From Rubritalea marina DSM 17716 (GTDB lineage Bacteria > Verrucomicrobiota > Verrucomicrobiia > Verrucomicrobiales > Akkermansiaceae): 64,000 bases of DNA. The DNA lies in the NCBI RefSeq assembly GCF_000378105.1, contig NZ_KB899254.1:105722-169721 (forward strand), in the 5' to 3' direction. Shown here piece by piece: positions 40,015 to 49,704 of this stretch. The number at the start of each line of letters is the position of its first letter. The first letter of the stretch is position 1. The position numbers and the translations under genes are program-made. The notes under the pieces are model-generated. The model had not been told where the DNA came from. It made no database searches and worked only from the letters and a program-made list of their open reading frames with translations.

Positions 40015-41969
40015 AGATTCAAAAATACCAACGCCGTGGAATGGTCACCTTGTTGAATGTGGTGGTCATTGGTGGGTTCTTGCTTGGAATGATGGCGGTG
40101 GTTTACCGTGCATCGATTCGCTCGGTCGAGGGGCAGAAGAAAGTGCAACTCTTGATCGACTATGAAGCTCGTCAGCAATCACTACTTAGATCACTCGTGA
40201 CGCTCACGCCGCAATTTGCCGCGAATACCATGATGGATAATTCAAGTGGAGATGCCTCTGCAACGTTCGCGGGGATGTTCACAACGGCTGGTAATATGGC
40301 AAAACTGGGCGAGGTGCTTACTGCACAAGAGCGCATAGATATGGGCTTTGGTGGCATGCGCAGCGGAAATAAGGGTGATGCGGGCGCTGCGTATAATATC
40401 ACTGATTTCATTGGAGGTGGACTGGCTACAGTTGCGAGTGGGGTGCGTGGCGGAGTGCAACCTGCAGGGTATCCACCAGTGATGGGGTTTGCTGGGGCTA
40501 ATAATACCGGTGTTGCGCCAGAGTTGAGCAGTAATGCTACCTATGTGGGCACTGGAATTGCTAGTCGTGGAGGTCTTGTTGATTTTGCGATGCTTACATA
40601 CCCAGATATCCATTTCGGGTATAAGAATCCCGGAGCCAATTTTATAACGCGCCAGAATTGGTGGCAGCTCTACGTACATCCTCGCAGAGCTGATCTCGCT
40701 ACGGTTGGGCTAGGGACTGCTGGAATGGCGATGAACCAAAGTCGTTATGAGTATATTTTATCAGTGTATGAGATACCTTCTCAGCTGGCTATTAGTGCTG
40801 CCGCTTTCATTGATATTGGAACAAATGTCACTGTAGCAGATACAGTAGGAGCAGGGAATGATGTGGTGGTGCAAGGGAATGTATTTGCAAAGGGGGCCAA
40901 TGTAGCTCAAGGGGCGATTGCATCGATAGCGACAACTCAAGGCGCGACACTTGCTGCAGGAACAACGGTTGGGGGGCAAGCATTGGCAGCCACTCAAGGT
41001 GCTAATGCGAAAGAGGTCTACGAAGCGGCAAATCAAGCGTTTTACCCGATATCCAAAGCATCTGATTACGCTAGGTCACTCTTTGTACCGATTAACCCAG
41101 GCTTTGCATTCTTCGATCGCTTTGCGAATGTGGCTGCTGGTACTAACATGTACAGTGCCGACACTTGGTATGATTACTCACGTGGGTGCAATCAGTGTGT
41201 GATGCGCTTAGATGTTGTCGAAACAGATCTAGCTGGCAACCCGATCACATTGCAATACTCAACCGCTGGTGGTGCTTTTGGCACATTCATCTGTAAGGGG
41301 ACTAGTACCTTCAGAGGTGGAGCATTTGTCGAATGGCCTGACGTAGGGGATTTAGACTTTAACACCTTTCCGTTTGAGTCGACGTTAAATAACGCAGGGA
41401 CTGCTGCATTGGCTATCCATTTAGATCGTATTGAGGCGTGGTTACAGACAGTGGATGGTGGAGCTGTGGCCCTTGCGAATATCCCTGATTACGATTCGAT
41501 TGTGATCAATGCTGACGATACCATTGTAGGCGGGAATGCGGTTGCGCCTACCCAAAATGTGAGCCCGGTTACAGTCCAATTATATGGAGGAGATGATTTG
41601 AGTGGCTTCACTAACGGATTTAGTATTGTTAGTAGTTATGAATTAGAGATTCTCGACAATTTCAATAACACTCCAGTCACTCCTGGAGGTACAGATTACC
41701 CACCCACATCGATCTTTGCTCCTGTTGTACGTTATGGTGTGGGAGGAGCTGTGGGTACTGTAGGTACTGTGAATGTGGTAGGAGGAATTTCTAGCCTCAA
41801 TACGACATCCACCGCAAACACTAGAGTGGATATTTTCCAGTTTGAAGATTTGGAAGGAGGAGCTGTAGGTAATGTGACAGCTGAGCTGGATACAATAAAC
41901 ACCTTAGATCAGCTTCCTCCGGTCAATATGATGAATTGGTTGGTGGTGATTCAGAAGCAAGGGATGTGA
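40011..41969 (+). CDS. Large prepilin-like protein (GspK-like candidate)
   Basis: 652 residues. Leader KYQRRG, then MVTLLNVVVIGGFLLGMMAVVYRA, a pilin-like helix that lacks the Glu at +5, just as GspK does among the secretion pseudopilins. A long exported part follows, with a stretch near residues 270-340 of regularly spaced Gly/Ala/Val/Thr (DVVVQGNVFAKGANVAQGA) that may form a beta-solenoid. No known domain in the remainder. Overlaps the second pseudopilin gene by four bases. In GspK the large domain caps the pseudopilus tip; the same is plausible here. Confidence 0.65.
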   Translation: MKIQKYQRRGMVTLLNVVVIGGFLLGMMAVVYRASIRSVEGQKKVQLLIDYEARQQSLLRSLVTLTPQFAANTMMDNSSGDASATFAGMFTTAGNMAKLGEVLTAQERIDMGFGGMRSGNKGDAGAAYNITDFIGGGLATVASGVRGGVQPAGYPPVMGFAGANNTGVAPELSSNATYVGTGIASRGGLVDFAMLTYPDIHFGYKNPGANFITRQNWWQLYVHPRRADLATVGLGTAGMAMNQSRYEYILSVYEIPSQLAISAAAFIDIGTNVTVADTVGAGNDVVVQGNVFAKGANVAQGAIASIATTQGATLAAGTTVGGQALAATQGANAKEVYEAANQAFYPISKASDYARSLFVPINPGFAFFDRFANVAAGTNMYSADTWYDYSRGCNQCVMRLDVVETDLAGNPITLQYSTAGGAFGTFICKGTSTFRGGAFVEWPDVGDLDFNTFPFESTLNNAGTAALAIHLDRIEAWLQTVDGGAVALANIPDYDSIVINADDTIVGGNAVAPTQNVSPVTVQLYGGDDLSGFTNGFSIVSSYELEILDNFNNTPVTPGGTDYPPTSIFAPVVRYGVGGAVGTVGTVNVVGGISSLNTTSTANTRVDIFQFEDLEGGAVGNVTAELDTINTLDQLPPVNMMNWLVVIQKQGM

Positions 41970-41992
41970 CCGGGCTTCAGTTGGCATGGATG

Positions 41993-44215
41993 CTACATGA
42001 AACTGAGCGAGTCCATGTCAAAGATGATGGTGACATCATCAGGTGCAGGGGTGGCTTTGAGGACGGATTGGACGTGTCGGTGTAGTGCCCTTGCGGAATG
42101 CGACTTGAGCATGAGTTGGTAGCGGAATTGGCCGTGTGCGCGTGTGAGTGGCGAGGGCATCGGTTCGCCGAGTTCGATGCCTGAGGGGAGGTTTTTACTG
42201 AGGCGTTTGTGGAGGTTTTCTAAGGTGAATTCAGCGCGCCGCTCGTGGTTGGATCGAGTCCCAAGAAGGGCGCAATGAGCGAATGGTGGGTAGGCGAATT
42301 GCTGGCGAAACTCGAGTTCTTGATCGGCATAGCCGTCGAAGTCGTGGTGGCGAGCGTATTGGACACTGGGGCTGTGGGGTGTGAAGGTCTGGACGATTAC
42401 CTCCCCTTCGAGCTCGCCCCGGCCAGCTCGTCCAGCCACCTGGGTGAGGAGCTGGAAGGTACGCTCCCCTGCGCGAAAGTCTGGCACGTGGAGGCCGAGG
42501 TCGGCATTGAGCACACCGACGAGCGTGACGTTGGGGAAATGAAGGCCTTTGGCAATCATTTGCGTGCCAATGATGATGTCGATTTTTCGTGCTTTGAATT
42601 TGTTGAGAGTGTCGCGTAGGGCATTCTTGCGGCGCATGGTGTCGGCGTCGATGCGAGCGAGTCGTGCCTGAGGAAAGACCTTCTGAATGATTTCTTCTAC
42701 CTTCTGGGTGCCATAGCCTTGGAACATAATGGCTTCGTCTCCACAGCTTGGGCATTTCTTTGGCGGGAGCGCCTGGTAGCCACACATGTGGCAGATGAGT
42801 CGCTCTTCAGTGCGGTGATAGGTGAGGGGGATGGCACAGTGTTGGCATTCGATCACGTGGCCACATGGTGGGCACTGTAATGATCTGGCGAAGCCGCGGC
42901 GGTTGAGAAAGAGGATGATTTGTTCGCCTTGTTCGAGCTTCTTGTCCATGGAGGAACGCAGCCTGTCGGAGAGGACGGGGAGCTTGCTCTTTTGCTTTTG
43001 CGCCTCGATACGCATGTCGAGCACGCGCATGATTGGCATGGCCTGTGAGTCTGCGCGCTGAAGGAGCTTTACCAGAGAATACTTGCCGATGCGGGTATTT
43101 TGGTAGGACTCTAGCGATGGCGTGGCGGAGCCCAGCACGACGGTGGCTGATTCGAAGTGGCCACGCAGTACTGCCAGGTCTCGGCCGTGATAGCGGGGTG
43201 AGGTCTCCTGCTTGTAGGTGTTCTCGTGTTCTTCATCGACAATGATGATGCCGAGCTGAGTCAGAGGAGCGAAGATGGCAGAACGGGCGCCAATGACGAT
43301 ACGAGCCTCGCCATTGCGGATGCGATGCCATTCGTCGAAACGTTCGCCTTGTGACAGATGAGAATGAAGCACGGCGACCTGATCTTGAAGTGCGGCAAAG
43401 CGTGATTTAAAGCGCTGCACTGTCTGGGGGGTGAGCGAAATCTCCGGGATTAGAACCAGGGCGCTTTTCCCTTGGTCGAGGTTGCTTTGAACTGCTTGAA
43501 GGTAGACTTCGGTTTTGCCTGAGCCTGTGACCCCATGCAGCAAGATCGGTTTTGGAATCCCAGAGTCATGTTTTGGTGGGGAGAGGATGGTCTTTAGGGC
43601 TACTGCTTGCTCGGGGTTTAACTGGAGTGGCTTACTTTCTAGAAATTCTTGATCTTCATCGGGGTTGCGACGTACCGCCTCATCGAGGATTCGCACGACA
43701 CCCTTTTTTGCGAGTGCCTGAGCAGGAGCGCTGGCGCTAGAACCCCCCAAGTCTTTCAGCGACATTTTGCCGTCGTTTGCTTCAAGTTGCTTGAACAAGA
43801 TGTGTTGTTTTGGTGCGCGTTTGGCTAATTTTTCTCGTTCTTCTTCACTGGGTGTTTGAACGAGTTCGACGACTTTTTGAGTTTTTTCGCTATGGGCGTC
43901 TTGGCGAACGGACTCGGGCAACAAAGCACGCATGACTTGCTCAAGCGGTGCCACGTAGTAATCGGCGATCCACCTACCAAGCTTCATCAGCTGAGGCGTG
44001 ATCAAGGGCTCTGGATCGATCAGTGCTTTGAGTGGTCGCAGCGTGAATTTGCTGTCTGGGACCGGGCCTACCTCGAGTACCGTACCAGTGGAGTCTTTGG
44101 CCCGCAGTGGGATGCGAACTCTACAGCCGAGCTGCACGGGCATCCCTTCGGGGATGAGGTAGTCGAAGACTAGCTCTGATGGGCCATCGATGAGAACTCT
44201 AGCGGATTGCTGCAC
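41993..44215 (-). CDS. priA: Primosomal replication protein PriA (helicase)
   Basis: Restarts stalled forks by loading the replicative helicase. 740 residues. Helicase motif I is HGVTGSGKTEVY; motif II is VDEEHENTYKQE; ATP-binding/helicase motifs ARSAIFAPL and GTQMIAKGLHFP follow. The zinc-binding region in the middle has CPPCGHVIECQHC and CHMCGYQ...KKCPSCGDE, eight cysteines as in E. coli PriA. The N-terminal DNA-binding region (LVFDYLIPEG ... GCRVRIPLRAKDSTGTVLEV) is typical. It faces the pseudopilin genes tail to tail. Confidence 0.97.
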   Translation of the reverse strand: MQQSARVLIDGPSELVFDYLIPEGMPVQLGCRVRIPLRAKDSTGTVLEVGPVPDSKFTLRPLKALIDPEPLITPQLMKLGRWIADYYVAPLEQVMRALLPESVRQDAHSEKTQKVVELVQTPSEEEREKLAKRAPKQHILFKQLEANDGKMSLKDLGGSSASAPAQALAKKGVVRILDEAVRRNPDEDQEFLESKPLQLNPEQAVALKTILSPPKHDSGIPKPILLHGVTGSGKTEVYLQAVQSNLDQGKSALVLIPEISLTPQTVQRFKSRFAALQDQVAVLHSHLSQGERFDEWHRIRNGEARIVIGARSAIFAPLTQLGIIIVDEEHENTYKQETSPRYHGRDLAVLRGHFESATVVLGSATPSLESYQNTRIGKYSLVKLLQRADSQAMPIMRVLDMRIEAQKQKSKLPVLSDRLRSSMDKKLEQGEQIILFLNRRGFARSLQCPPCGHVIECQHCAIPLTYHRTEERLICHMCGYQALPPKKCPSCGDEAIMFQGYGTQKVEEIIQKVFPQARLARIDADTMRRKNALRDTLNKFKARKIDIIIGTQMIAKGLHFPNVTLVGVLNADLGLHVPDFRAGERTFQLLTQVAGRAGRGELEGEVIVQTFTPHSPSVQYARHHDFDGYADQELEFRQQFAYPPFAHCALLGTRSNHERRAEFTLENLHKRLSKNLPSGIELGEPMPSPLTRAHGQFRYQLMLKSHSARALHRHVQSVLKATPAPDDVTIIFDMDSLSFM

Positions 44216-44446
44216 GCTTTGAGTGTGGAGGCAGAATCTCTGCGTGTGAAGTGTTGATTTCGATCCATCTGAGGGAGCTAGCAGGGAGTGCTTTCATGGA
44301 AGCTGATAAGTAGCGGCATGCCGTGCTTGATATGATGATGAGGGGGGCCCCAATCGAGTATCGTGTTGTTGCGGTCTCGCTAGGCTTGGGTCCTGAAACT
44401 TTCTTATTCCAGAGCCCGTAGTTATTTGATACCCACCTTCTTATCT

Positions 44447-45535
44447 ATGCTAAAAACTCTCATATCTAGCGGGCTCTTACTGAGCTTGTTCTCTTTTGCT
44501 GAAGCTCAATCAATGACTGATGCACAACGAGAAAGGCTGCAAAAGCAACTCAAGAGTATTCTGGAGCAGACAACTGAGGCTGATAGCCTAAAAAAGAAGT
44601 CGGCTTATTCAGCCTACCAGCGAGCGATGAGCTCAGGGGCTGCATCATTGGAGTTGTACCTAAAGTGTGTGGAGAAAGTGGACTTTCTAGATGCGGGTAA
44701 AAGTTCGAGTGAGTTTCGTGAATGGCGCCGTGCGAATGCTGAGCTTCTGGGCGATTCTGACTTTCGATTGGCTCTGAGGTACCAGCTACGTTGGTTGGTG
44801 TTGAGTATTGAGGCAAACAAACGTGGGGAGCAAAGGATTCACACTATGGGTGAGGAAGCTCGGGAGCTTGTATCATCGATGCTCTCCAAAGCTGATGATC
44901 TGATGGAGCATCGTAAGCTTTTGTCTCAAAACGTGCTACAATCATACTTTGCACGAGCTTATGGGTTCACTGAGATCAAGGTGAAGCGATGGCCAACGGC
45001 GCCAGCCAACGTGCAGGCGATTTATAAGTCCGTGATTCTCCCTGATTTGGTTGAGCGAAAGAAAGTGAGTCAGGTGCGTGCAGCCTGGACGGAGATGATC
45101 AAGTTTGAGGAACTGCGGATGGACGCATGGAATAAGTCGAAGAGCAGTAAGATAGGGATGAAGAAAAATATGGGCTCGGCCGCGCTGAAGAAGTGGCGGG
45201 CTGAGGTCTACCCAGATCTGGTCTGGAACATGGAGCAGGATGTGCTGAAAGCTGGGGGGGAATACCAAGCAATCAGCAACATGATCACCCATATCGGCAA
45301 TAACCTCAAGCACAAGAACGCCCTCAAGTGGGCCAGTGAGCTCGACGGGTTGCTGAATGTGGAGGATGAGCCTAAGGCTGTGGATGCGGCCCCTCCAGCG
45401 CCCAAGCCGAAGGTGGTGAAAGCGCCTGTGAAAGAAGTGGAAGTCGCACCAAGTCCCGCCCCCGCGACCAAGGCGGAGGCGAAGCCTAAGGAAACGGTGA
45501 TTAAGAAGTCTGGCTACATCGAACTACCGTTGTAG
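44447..45535 (+). CDS. Hypothetical secreted helical protein
   Basis: About 362 residues starting at the ATG at 44447, which gives a signal peptide (MLKTLISSGLLLSLFSFAEA); an upstream in-frame ATG at 44426 is less suitable. The body is mostly alpha-helical, rich in Lys/Glu/Arg, with no catalytic motif I can see. The C-terminus is a Pro/Ala/Lys/Val linker (about residues 310-350) before a short ending YIELPL. I do not recognise the family. Confidence 0.65.
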   Translation: MLKTLISSGLLLSLFSFAEAQSMTDAQRERLQKQLKSILEQTTEADSLKKKSAYSAYQRAMSSGAASLELYLKCVEKVDFLDAGKSSSEFREWRRANAELLGDSDFRLALRYQLRWLVLSIEANKRGEQRIHTMGEEARELVSSMLSKADDLMEHRKLLSQNVLQSYFARAYGFTEIKVKRWPTAPANVQAIYKSVILPDLVERKKVSQVRAAWTEMIKFEELRMDAWNKSKSSKIGMKKNMGSAALKKWRAEVYPDLVWNMEQDVLKAGGEYQAISNMITHIGNNLKHKNALKWASELDGLLNVEDEPKAVDAAPPAPKPKVVKAPVKEVEVAPSPAPATKAEAKPKETVIKKSGYIELPL

Positions 45536-45539
45536 CCTC

Positions 45540-46616
45540 TCAATGGTGAAGAATTGGTGGGCCAGTCGATGCTCTCGCGGTGAGCTGTCCCCTCAGGATC
45601 GCGTGGGTTCCGTCCTGGTAGTCAGGAGATTTGTTTAATTGTTGAAGCAAGAGTTGCGCTGCTTGTCGGCCCATGAGTTCCAGTGGCTGAGACATGGAGG
45701 TGATACTCGGTTCGGCTCCAGCAGCGATACTCTGGCCTTCGATACTTGCTATACTGATTTCTTTTCCAGGTGTCAGCCCGTAGCTACGAGCTGCATCGCA
45801 GGCTCCCAGTGCGCTGAGTTCTCTACTGGTAATGATTGCGGTTGGGGCATGGGAGCGACTCAAGATTCGGTGCGCAGCCTCGCGGCCTTGGTTGTACCCA
45901 TGTTCTCCTGGTTGTTCCCACGCGTTGTTCCATGGAAGGTTTAATTGCTGACGGATATGTGCAAAGGATTGGGACTTCACGTGTTCTGACGCTTGCTTTG
46001 ATGGACCAGAAATGAAGCCGATTCGCTGGTGACCTAGTAAATGCAAGTGATTTACAACCTGTCGTATGGAATGCTCAAGGTCGAGGTCGACCCAAGAGGT
46101 GTGATCATCATCGCAATGGTGGCCAATTACGACCATGGATGGCCTAGCCTCTGACTCAAGCAATGCCCACGAGCTCGGAGCTGTTTGTGGGAAAAAATGC
46201 AGAAGGCCGTCGATCCTGCGTTGCTGGATCAACTTGCCAAGTTGCTTGCCTTGGAGGGCCTTAGACCCGGTATCATAAAGTACAGTGTGGTAATCTGCCT
46301 GCTCGAGTACTGGGTGTGCCCCCCGGAAGATGTCCGCATAGAATGGGCATCCCATGTGGCTGCTGAAGTCAACCGCGATACCGATTTGCTGTGACCTGCC
46401 TGAGGCAAAGTTGCCAGCTAAGGCATTGTACTCATAGCCGAGACGTGCGGCGGCTTGGATGACGCGCTCTCGTGTTGAGCTTTTGACGCTGCCTGAGCCA
46501 CTGAAGACTCGAGAGATTGTCATCTTCGATAGACCTGTAGCTTCAGCTAAGTCGGTCATTGTAGAATGAGCGCTGTGCTTGCGCGGTCGTTTTGATTTCT
46601 TTGTTTGATCGTTCAT
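45540..46616 (-). CDS. LacI/GalR-family transcriptional regulator
   Basis: About 358 residues if started at the ATG at 46616 (MNDQTKKSKRP). An in-frame ATG at 46706 would add 30 residues with no family match. The helix-turn-helix reads TMTDLAEATGLSKMTISRVFSGSGSVKSSTRERVIQAAARLGYEYN, the diagnostic LacI pattern. The periplasmic-binding-like effector domain follows (QQIGIAVDFSSHMGCPFYADIFRG; GLLHFFPQ; HQRIGFISG; TAIITSRELSALGA). It sits head to head with the GYF-domain gene. Effector, probably a sugar, unknown. Confidence 0.92.
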   Translation of the reverse strand: MNDQTKKSKRPRKHSAHSTMTDLAEATGLSKMTISRVFSGSGSVKSSTRERVIQAAARLGYEYNALAGNFASGRSQQIGIAVDFSSHMGCPFYADIFRGAHPVLEQADYHTVLYDTGSKALQGKQLGKLIQQRRIDGLLHFFPQTAPSSWALLESEARPSMVVIGHHCDDDHTSWVDLDLEHSIRQVVNHLHLLGHQRIGFISGPSKQASEHVKSQSFAHIRQQLNLPWNNAWEQPGEHGYNQGREAAHRILSRSHAPTAIITSRELSALGACDAARSYGLTPGKEISIASIEGQSIAAGAEPSITSMSQPLELMGRQAAQLLLQQLNKSPDYQDGTHAILRGQLTARASTGPPILHH

Positions 46617-46847
46617 TGAGAGGTTGGAAGGAATTGAATACCCAAGTGACGGGGAGGTAGCAATGGAGGTGGCCAGAAGGTAAATTTCGTCTGTTAGAAA
46701 TAGCAAGTAAATTGTTAGATTTTGGGTTGAGGTTGATTGAATCGGTTCTGGATTTTTTCATTTCCAGAGCTGCTTAAAGGCGCAAAGCATGAAGATTTAT
46801 CGATTCTTTCTTTTCTCCTCGGTGTGATGCCTCTAATGGTTAAAGCA

Positions 46848-47819
46848 ATGAGTAACGCAGAAGAATCTTGGTACTTCACCCAGAATGGAGAGCGCAAAGG
46901 GCCGATCTCGATAGACTTACTAAATAGCTTGGTAGGGAAGGGGAAGCTCGACCCTGTGAGTGATTTGGTCTGGGGGCCAGGATTGAACGACTGGACTAAG
47001 GCAGGAGAGTTAGAGGCTTTGAAACCTGCGTATGCTGCGCTTGAAGCGGAAAAGGTAGCCGCAGTTGTGCAAGCTGAGCCAGATGCTGTTGCGGCTCCTC
47101 AGCCTGTTTTGGAGGAAGAGGATAGCCCACCGCCGCCACCTGAGTATGTACCAGTACCCACACCTGTATTGGAGCAACAAGATGCAGAGCCTGTATCTGC
47201 AGCTGAAGACAACGAGGTATTAGCTGCCGCGATGGAGGAACGCCGCCAGAAGCGAGAGCTCGAGCAAGGTTTGAGTCGAGGGAAGTTTATTGGCGGGTCC
47301 TTTGCTCTTCATCTGATTGGTATTCTGATCATTGCGGTCATTTATGGGCAGCTTTTCATGAATCTTGGAATGGAATTAGAAAATTCGTTGCAGATGGCGG
47401 AGCAGATGGAGTCTGCGGAGACTCAGAAGTCCATGCTGTCTGCCGGCATGCTAGCGAATGCGGTCTCGTTGATTATGACCTTGGTGACTGTATTGATGGT
47501 CATTTCTCGCTTAACGAATTTGGGCATGTCACGGTGGAATTTTTTGTGGTTTATGGTGCCTCTCGCGAACATTTGGATTGGTTATCGTGTGGTGGCTTGT
47601 CCGGCTGGTTATGCAAATCACACGACCCTCGACGGAGCCGGCAAAGGACTGGCGTTTCTTTACTTTGCGGCAATGTTACTGCCGTTTGTGTTGATCGGTG
47701 GAATTTATTTCGCCGCGAGTTCCGGTGCCTTTGGCGATGGAACCGAGCTTCAATCATTGCTAGAGAATCTGCAAAGCCTAGAGCAGCTTAACCAATCACC
47801 ACTTCCTGACCAACACTAA
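46848..47819 (+). CDS. GYF_2-domain membrane protein
   Basis: About 323 residues from the ATG at 46848; earlier in-frame starts at 46827 and 46836 are possible. The N-terminus (SWYFTQNGERKGPISIDLLNSLVGKGKL...VWGPGLNDWTKAGE) is a clear GYF_2 domain, which binds peptides in other contexts. A Pro/Glu-rich linker follows (PPPPPEYVPVPTP), then four predicted transmembrane segments including LMVISRLTNLGMSRWNFLWFMVPLANIWIGYRVVACPAGY. Bacterial GYF_2 proteins with RDD/DUF805-like membrane parts are common but uncharacterised. Confidence 0.7.
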   Translation: MSNAEESWYFTQNGERKGPISIDLLNSLVGKGKLDPVSDLVWGPGLNDWTKAGELEALKPAYAALEAEKVAAVVQAEPDAVAAPQPVLEEEDSPPPPPEYVPVPTPVLEQQDAEPVSAAEDNEVLAAAMEERRQKRELEQGLSRGKFIGGSFALHLIGILIIAVIYGQLFMNLGMELENSLQMAEQMESAETQKSMLSAGMLANAVSLIMTLVTVLMVISRLTNLGMSRWNFLWFMVPLANIWIGYRVVACPAGYANHTTLDGAGKGLAFLYFAAMLLPFVLIGGIYFAASSGAFGDGTELQSLLENLQSLEQLNQSPLPDQH

Positions 47820-47838
47820 GCCCTCACTCAAAACCTCT

Positions 47839-48495
47839 ATGGGAAAAGCCATTCGATACCGCGCGATGATTCTGCTGGTTGCAGAACTATTTTTTATAAT
47901 CACTTCAGCCTACTGGGACGAATTACACGATGAAGCACACTTTATGGTGGCATTGTATTTCGTTTTTTTCTGTGTTGGTGGCTATAGCCTAACCAATGAT
48001 AAAAAGTGGCTGATGCGCTACGGTGGGTATTGTTTGATTGCCCTATTTTGTAGTTGGTTCGATGGAGGAACCTGGGTGCATTTATTGGGCACTCTTTGTA
48101 TCCTAGCCGTCTATTACATGATCTTTAAGGCCGCTGTCTGGTATAGCTTGTTCCGGGCTAAAGTGGATCAGGCTGATCAGATTTTAGCGGGGGTCGCCGG
48201 CTATCTCTTGTTGGGCTTGTTCTGGACTGTGGTATTTATGTTCATTGGGCGAGAGTTTGCAGGTTCCTTATTGAATCAGGTGTCAGGCACTGACGCGACC
48301 GCTGCTGAGGCGCTATATTTCGCTTTTGTGACGGTGACCACTCTGGGGTACGGCGATATTGTGCCGGTGGCTCCGATTGCCAAGATCATGGCGATATTGG
48401 CTGGAGTCAGCGGGGTGCTGTATATCGCGATTTTGATTTCTGCGATTGTGAGTGGGGTAAAAGTGGAGAATAAGGATGATGTTCATCCTAGCTAA
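47839..48495 (+). CDS. Potassium channel (Ion_trans_2 type)
   Basis: A 218-residue integral membrane protein. The selectivity filter is TLGYGD in the segment FAFVTVTTLGYGDIVPVAPIAK, with pore helix and inner helix (MAILAGVSGVLYIAILISAIVSG) after it. Additional hydrophobic segments precede the pore, giving about six helices, rather than the bare two-helix KcsA form. There is no cytoplasmic RCK domain. Twenty bases after the GYF_2 gene, so probably co-transcribed. Confidence 0.88.
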   Translation: MGKAIRYRAMILLVAELFFIITSAYWDELHDEAHFMVALYFVFFCVGGYSLTNDKKWLMRYGGYCLIALFCSWFDGGTWVHLLGTLCILAVYYMIFKAAVWYSLFRAKVDQADQILAGVAGYLLLGLFWTVVFMFIGREFAGSLLNQVSGTDATAAEALYFAFVTVTTLGYGDIVPVAPIAKIMAILAGVSGVLYIAILISAIVSGVKVENKDDVHPS

Positions 48496-48553
48496 ATTGG
48501 AAAGAGCGTCTCATGTCGTTTTGAGTGTGGCTCGAAAATGTTAGGCAAACAGT

Positions 48554-49585
48554 ATGGGTGTATTTGAAAGGTATCTATCTCTATGGGTGGGCTTAAGTAT
48601 CCTACTTGGGGTGGCATTCGGTAAGCTTTTCCCAGAGGTATTTGCCGTAGTGGCGGCATTCGAATACGCGCATGTGAACTTGGTTGTGGCGGTATTGATC
48701 TGGTTGATGATCTACCCGATGATGATTCAAGTCGACTTCAAGGCAATCAAAGATGTTGGTAAGAAGCCTGTTGGTTTGGGGCTGACGCTCACAATTAATT
48801 GGCTGATTAAGCCTTTTAGTATGGCCCTTTTAGCCTGGTTGTTTTTCAAAGTGATTTATGCGCATTGGGGGGAGATCGAGCAGGCAGATGAATACATTGC
48901 AGGAATGATATTGCTGGGTGTTGCGCCATGTACGGCCATGGTTTTTGTGTGGAGTCAGTTGACGAAGGGAGATGCCAATTACACCTTGGTGCAGGTGGCT
49001 GTGAATAATCTGATCATGATTGTTGTGTTTGCGCCAATCACAGCGTTCTTACTGGGTGTTAGTAACATTCAGGTGCCGTGGAGTACGTTGGTGATCTCTG
49101 TGGTGCTCTATGTGCTTCTGCCATTGATTGCGGGAGTGATTACCAGAGCGAAGCTGGACCGGGCACATGACCATGCCGGCCTCGAGCGTTTCGTTGCAAG
49201 GCTCAAACCTTGGTCTATTGTTGGTTTGCTTGCGACTGTGGTGTTACTTTTTGGTTTCCAGGCAGAGACGATTATAGCTCAGCCGATTACCATTGTATTG
49301 ATAGCGATCCCGCTGTTGCTGCAGACTTATGGGATTTTTGCCATTGGGTATGGTGCAGCGAAGAAGCTCAAATTGCCATTTTCGATCGCAGCACCTGCTT
49401 GCATGATTGGAACTTCGAATTTCTTTGAACTCGCAGTGGCTGTTGCGATCTCGTTGTTTGGCCTGCATTCCGGGGCTGCATTGGCGACGGTGGTAGGAGT
49501 CTTGGTAGAGGTGCCTGTGATGTTGTCTTTGGTGGCGTTTGCCAATAAGACGCAGTATTGGTTTGGTGGAGTAAAGGGTCGCTGA
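48554..49585 (+). CDS. Arsenite efflux transporter, Acr3 family
   Basis: Expels arsenite (and perhaps antimonite) through the inner membrane. 343 residues, ten predicted transmembrane helices. The family motif [35 protein letters not shown] is intact, including the conserved Cys of the fourth helix, and the Glu-containing [12 protein letters not shown] segment matches the later functional helix. No arsR, arsC or arsM lies nearby; the gene is 58 bases after the K+ channel. Confidence 0.88.
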   Translation: MGVFERYLSLWVGLSILLGVAFGKLFPEVFAVVAAFEYAHVNLVVAVLIWLMIYPMMIQVDFKAIKDVGKKPVGLGLTLTINWLIKPFSMALLAWLFFKVIYAHWGEIEQADEYIAGMILLGVAPCTAMVFVWSQLTKGDANYTLVQVAVNNLIMIVVFAPITAFLLGVSNIQVPWSTLVISVVLYVLLPLIAGVITRAKLDRAHDHAGLERFVARLKPWSIVGLLATVVLLFGFQAETIIAQPITIVLIAIPLLLQTYGIFAIGYGAAKKLKLPFSIAAPACMIGTSNFFELAVAVAISLFGLHSGAALATVVGVLVEVPVMLSLVAFANKTQYWFGGVKGR

Positions 49586-49679
49586 GTAACTGAGCGAGAT
49601 CCTGAATCAAGCGGGGCTCAGCTTCTCTTGTTCTGTCCTTTAGAATTTAATGTTGCATCATCATGATGATAAACTACTA

Positions 49680-49693
49680 TGTTCTTAAGAACA
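49680..49693. promoter_or_regulatory. Putative LexA operator (SOS box)
   Basis: A perfect 14-base palindrome TGTTCTTAAGAACA ends 11 bases before the lexA ATG at 49705. It fits the TGTTC-N4-GAACA pattern that I recall for verrucomicrobial LexA and indicates autorepression of lexA. A further TGTTC half-site follows at 49696-49700. Confidence 0.75.
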
Positions 49694-49704
49694 GTGTTCA
49701 AATT

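Noticed and set aside
44216..44446. Spacer between priA and the secreted helical protein gene.
   Set aside because: No ORF, repeat or clear hairpin; presumed divergent promoter region.
47839..49585. K+ channel and Acr3 genes as part of an arsenic resistance island.
   Set aside because: No arsR, arsC, arsM or mobile element nearby, and composition is like the rest of the window; treated as ordinary chromosomal genes.
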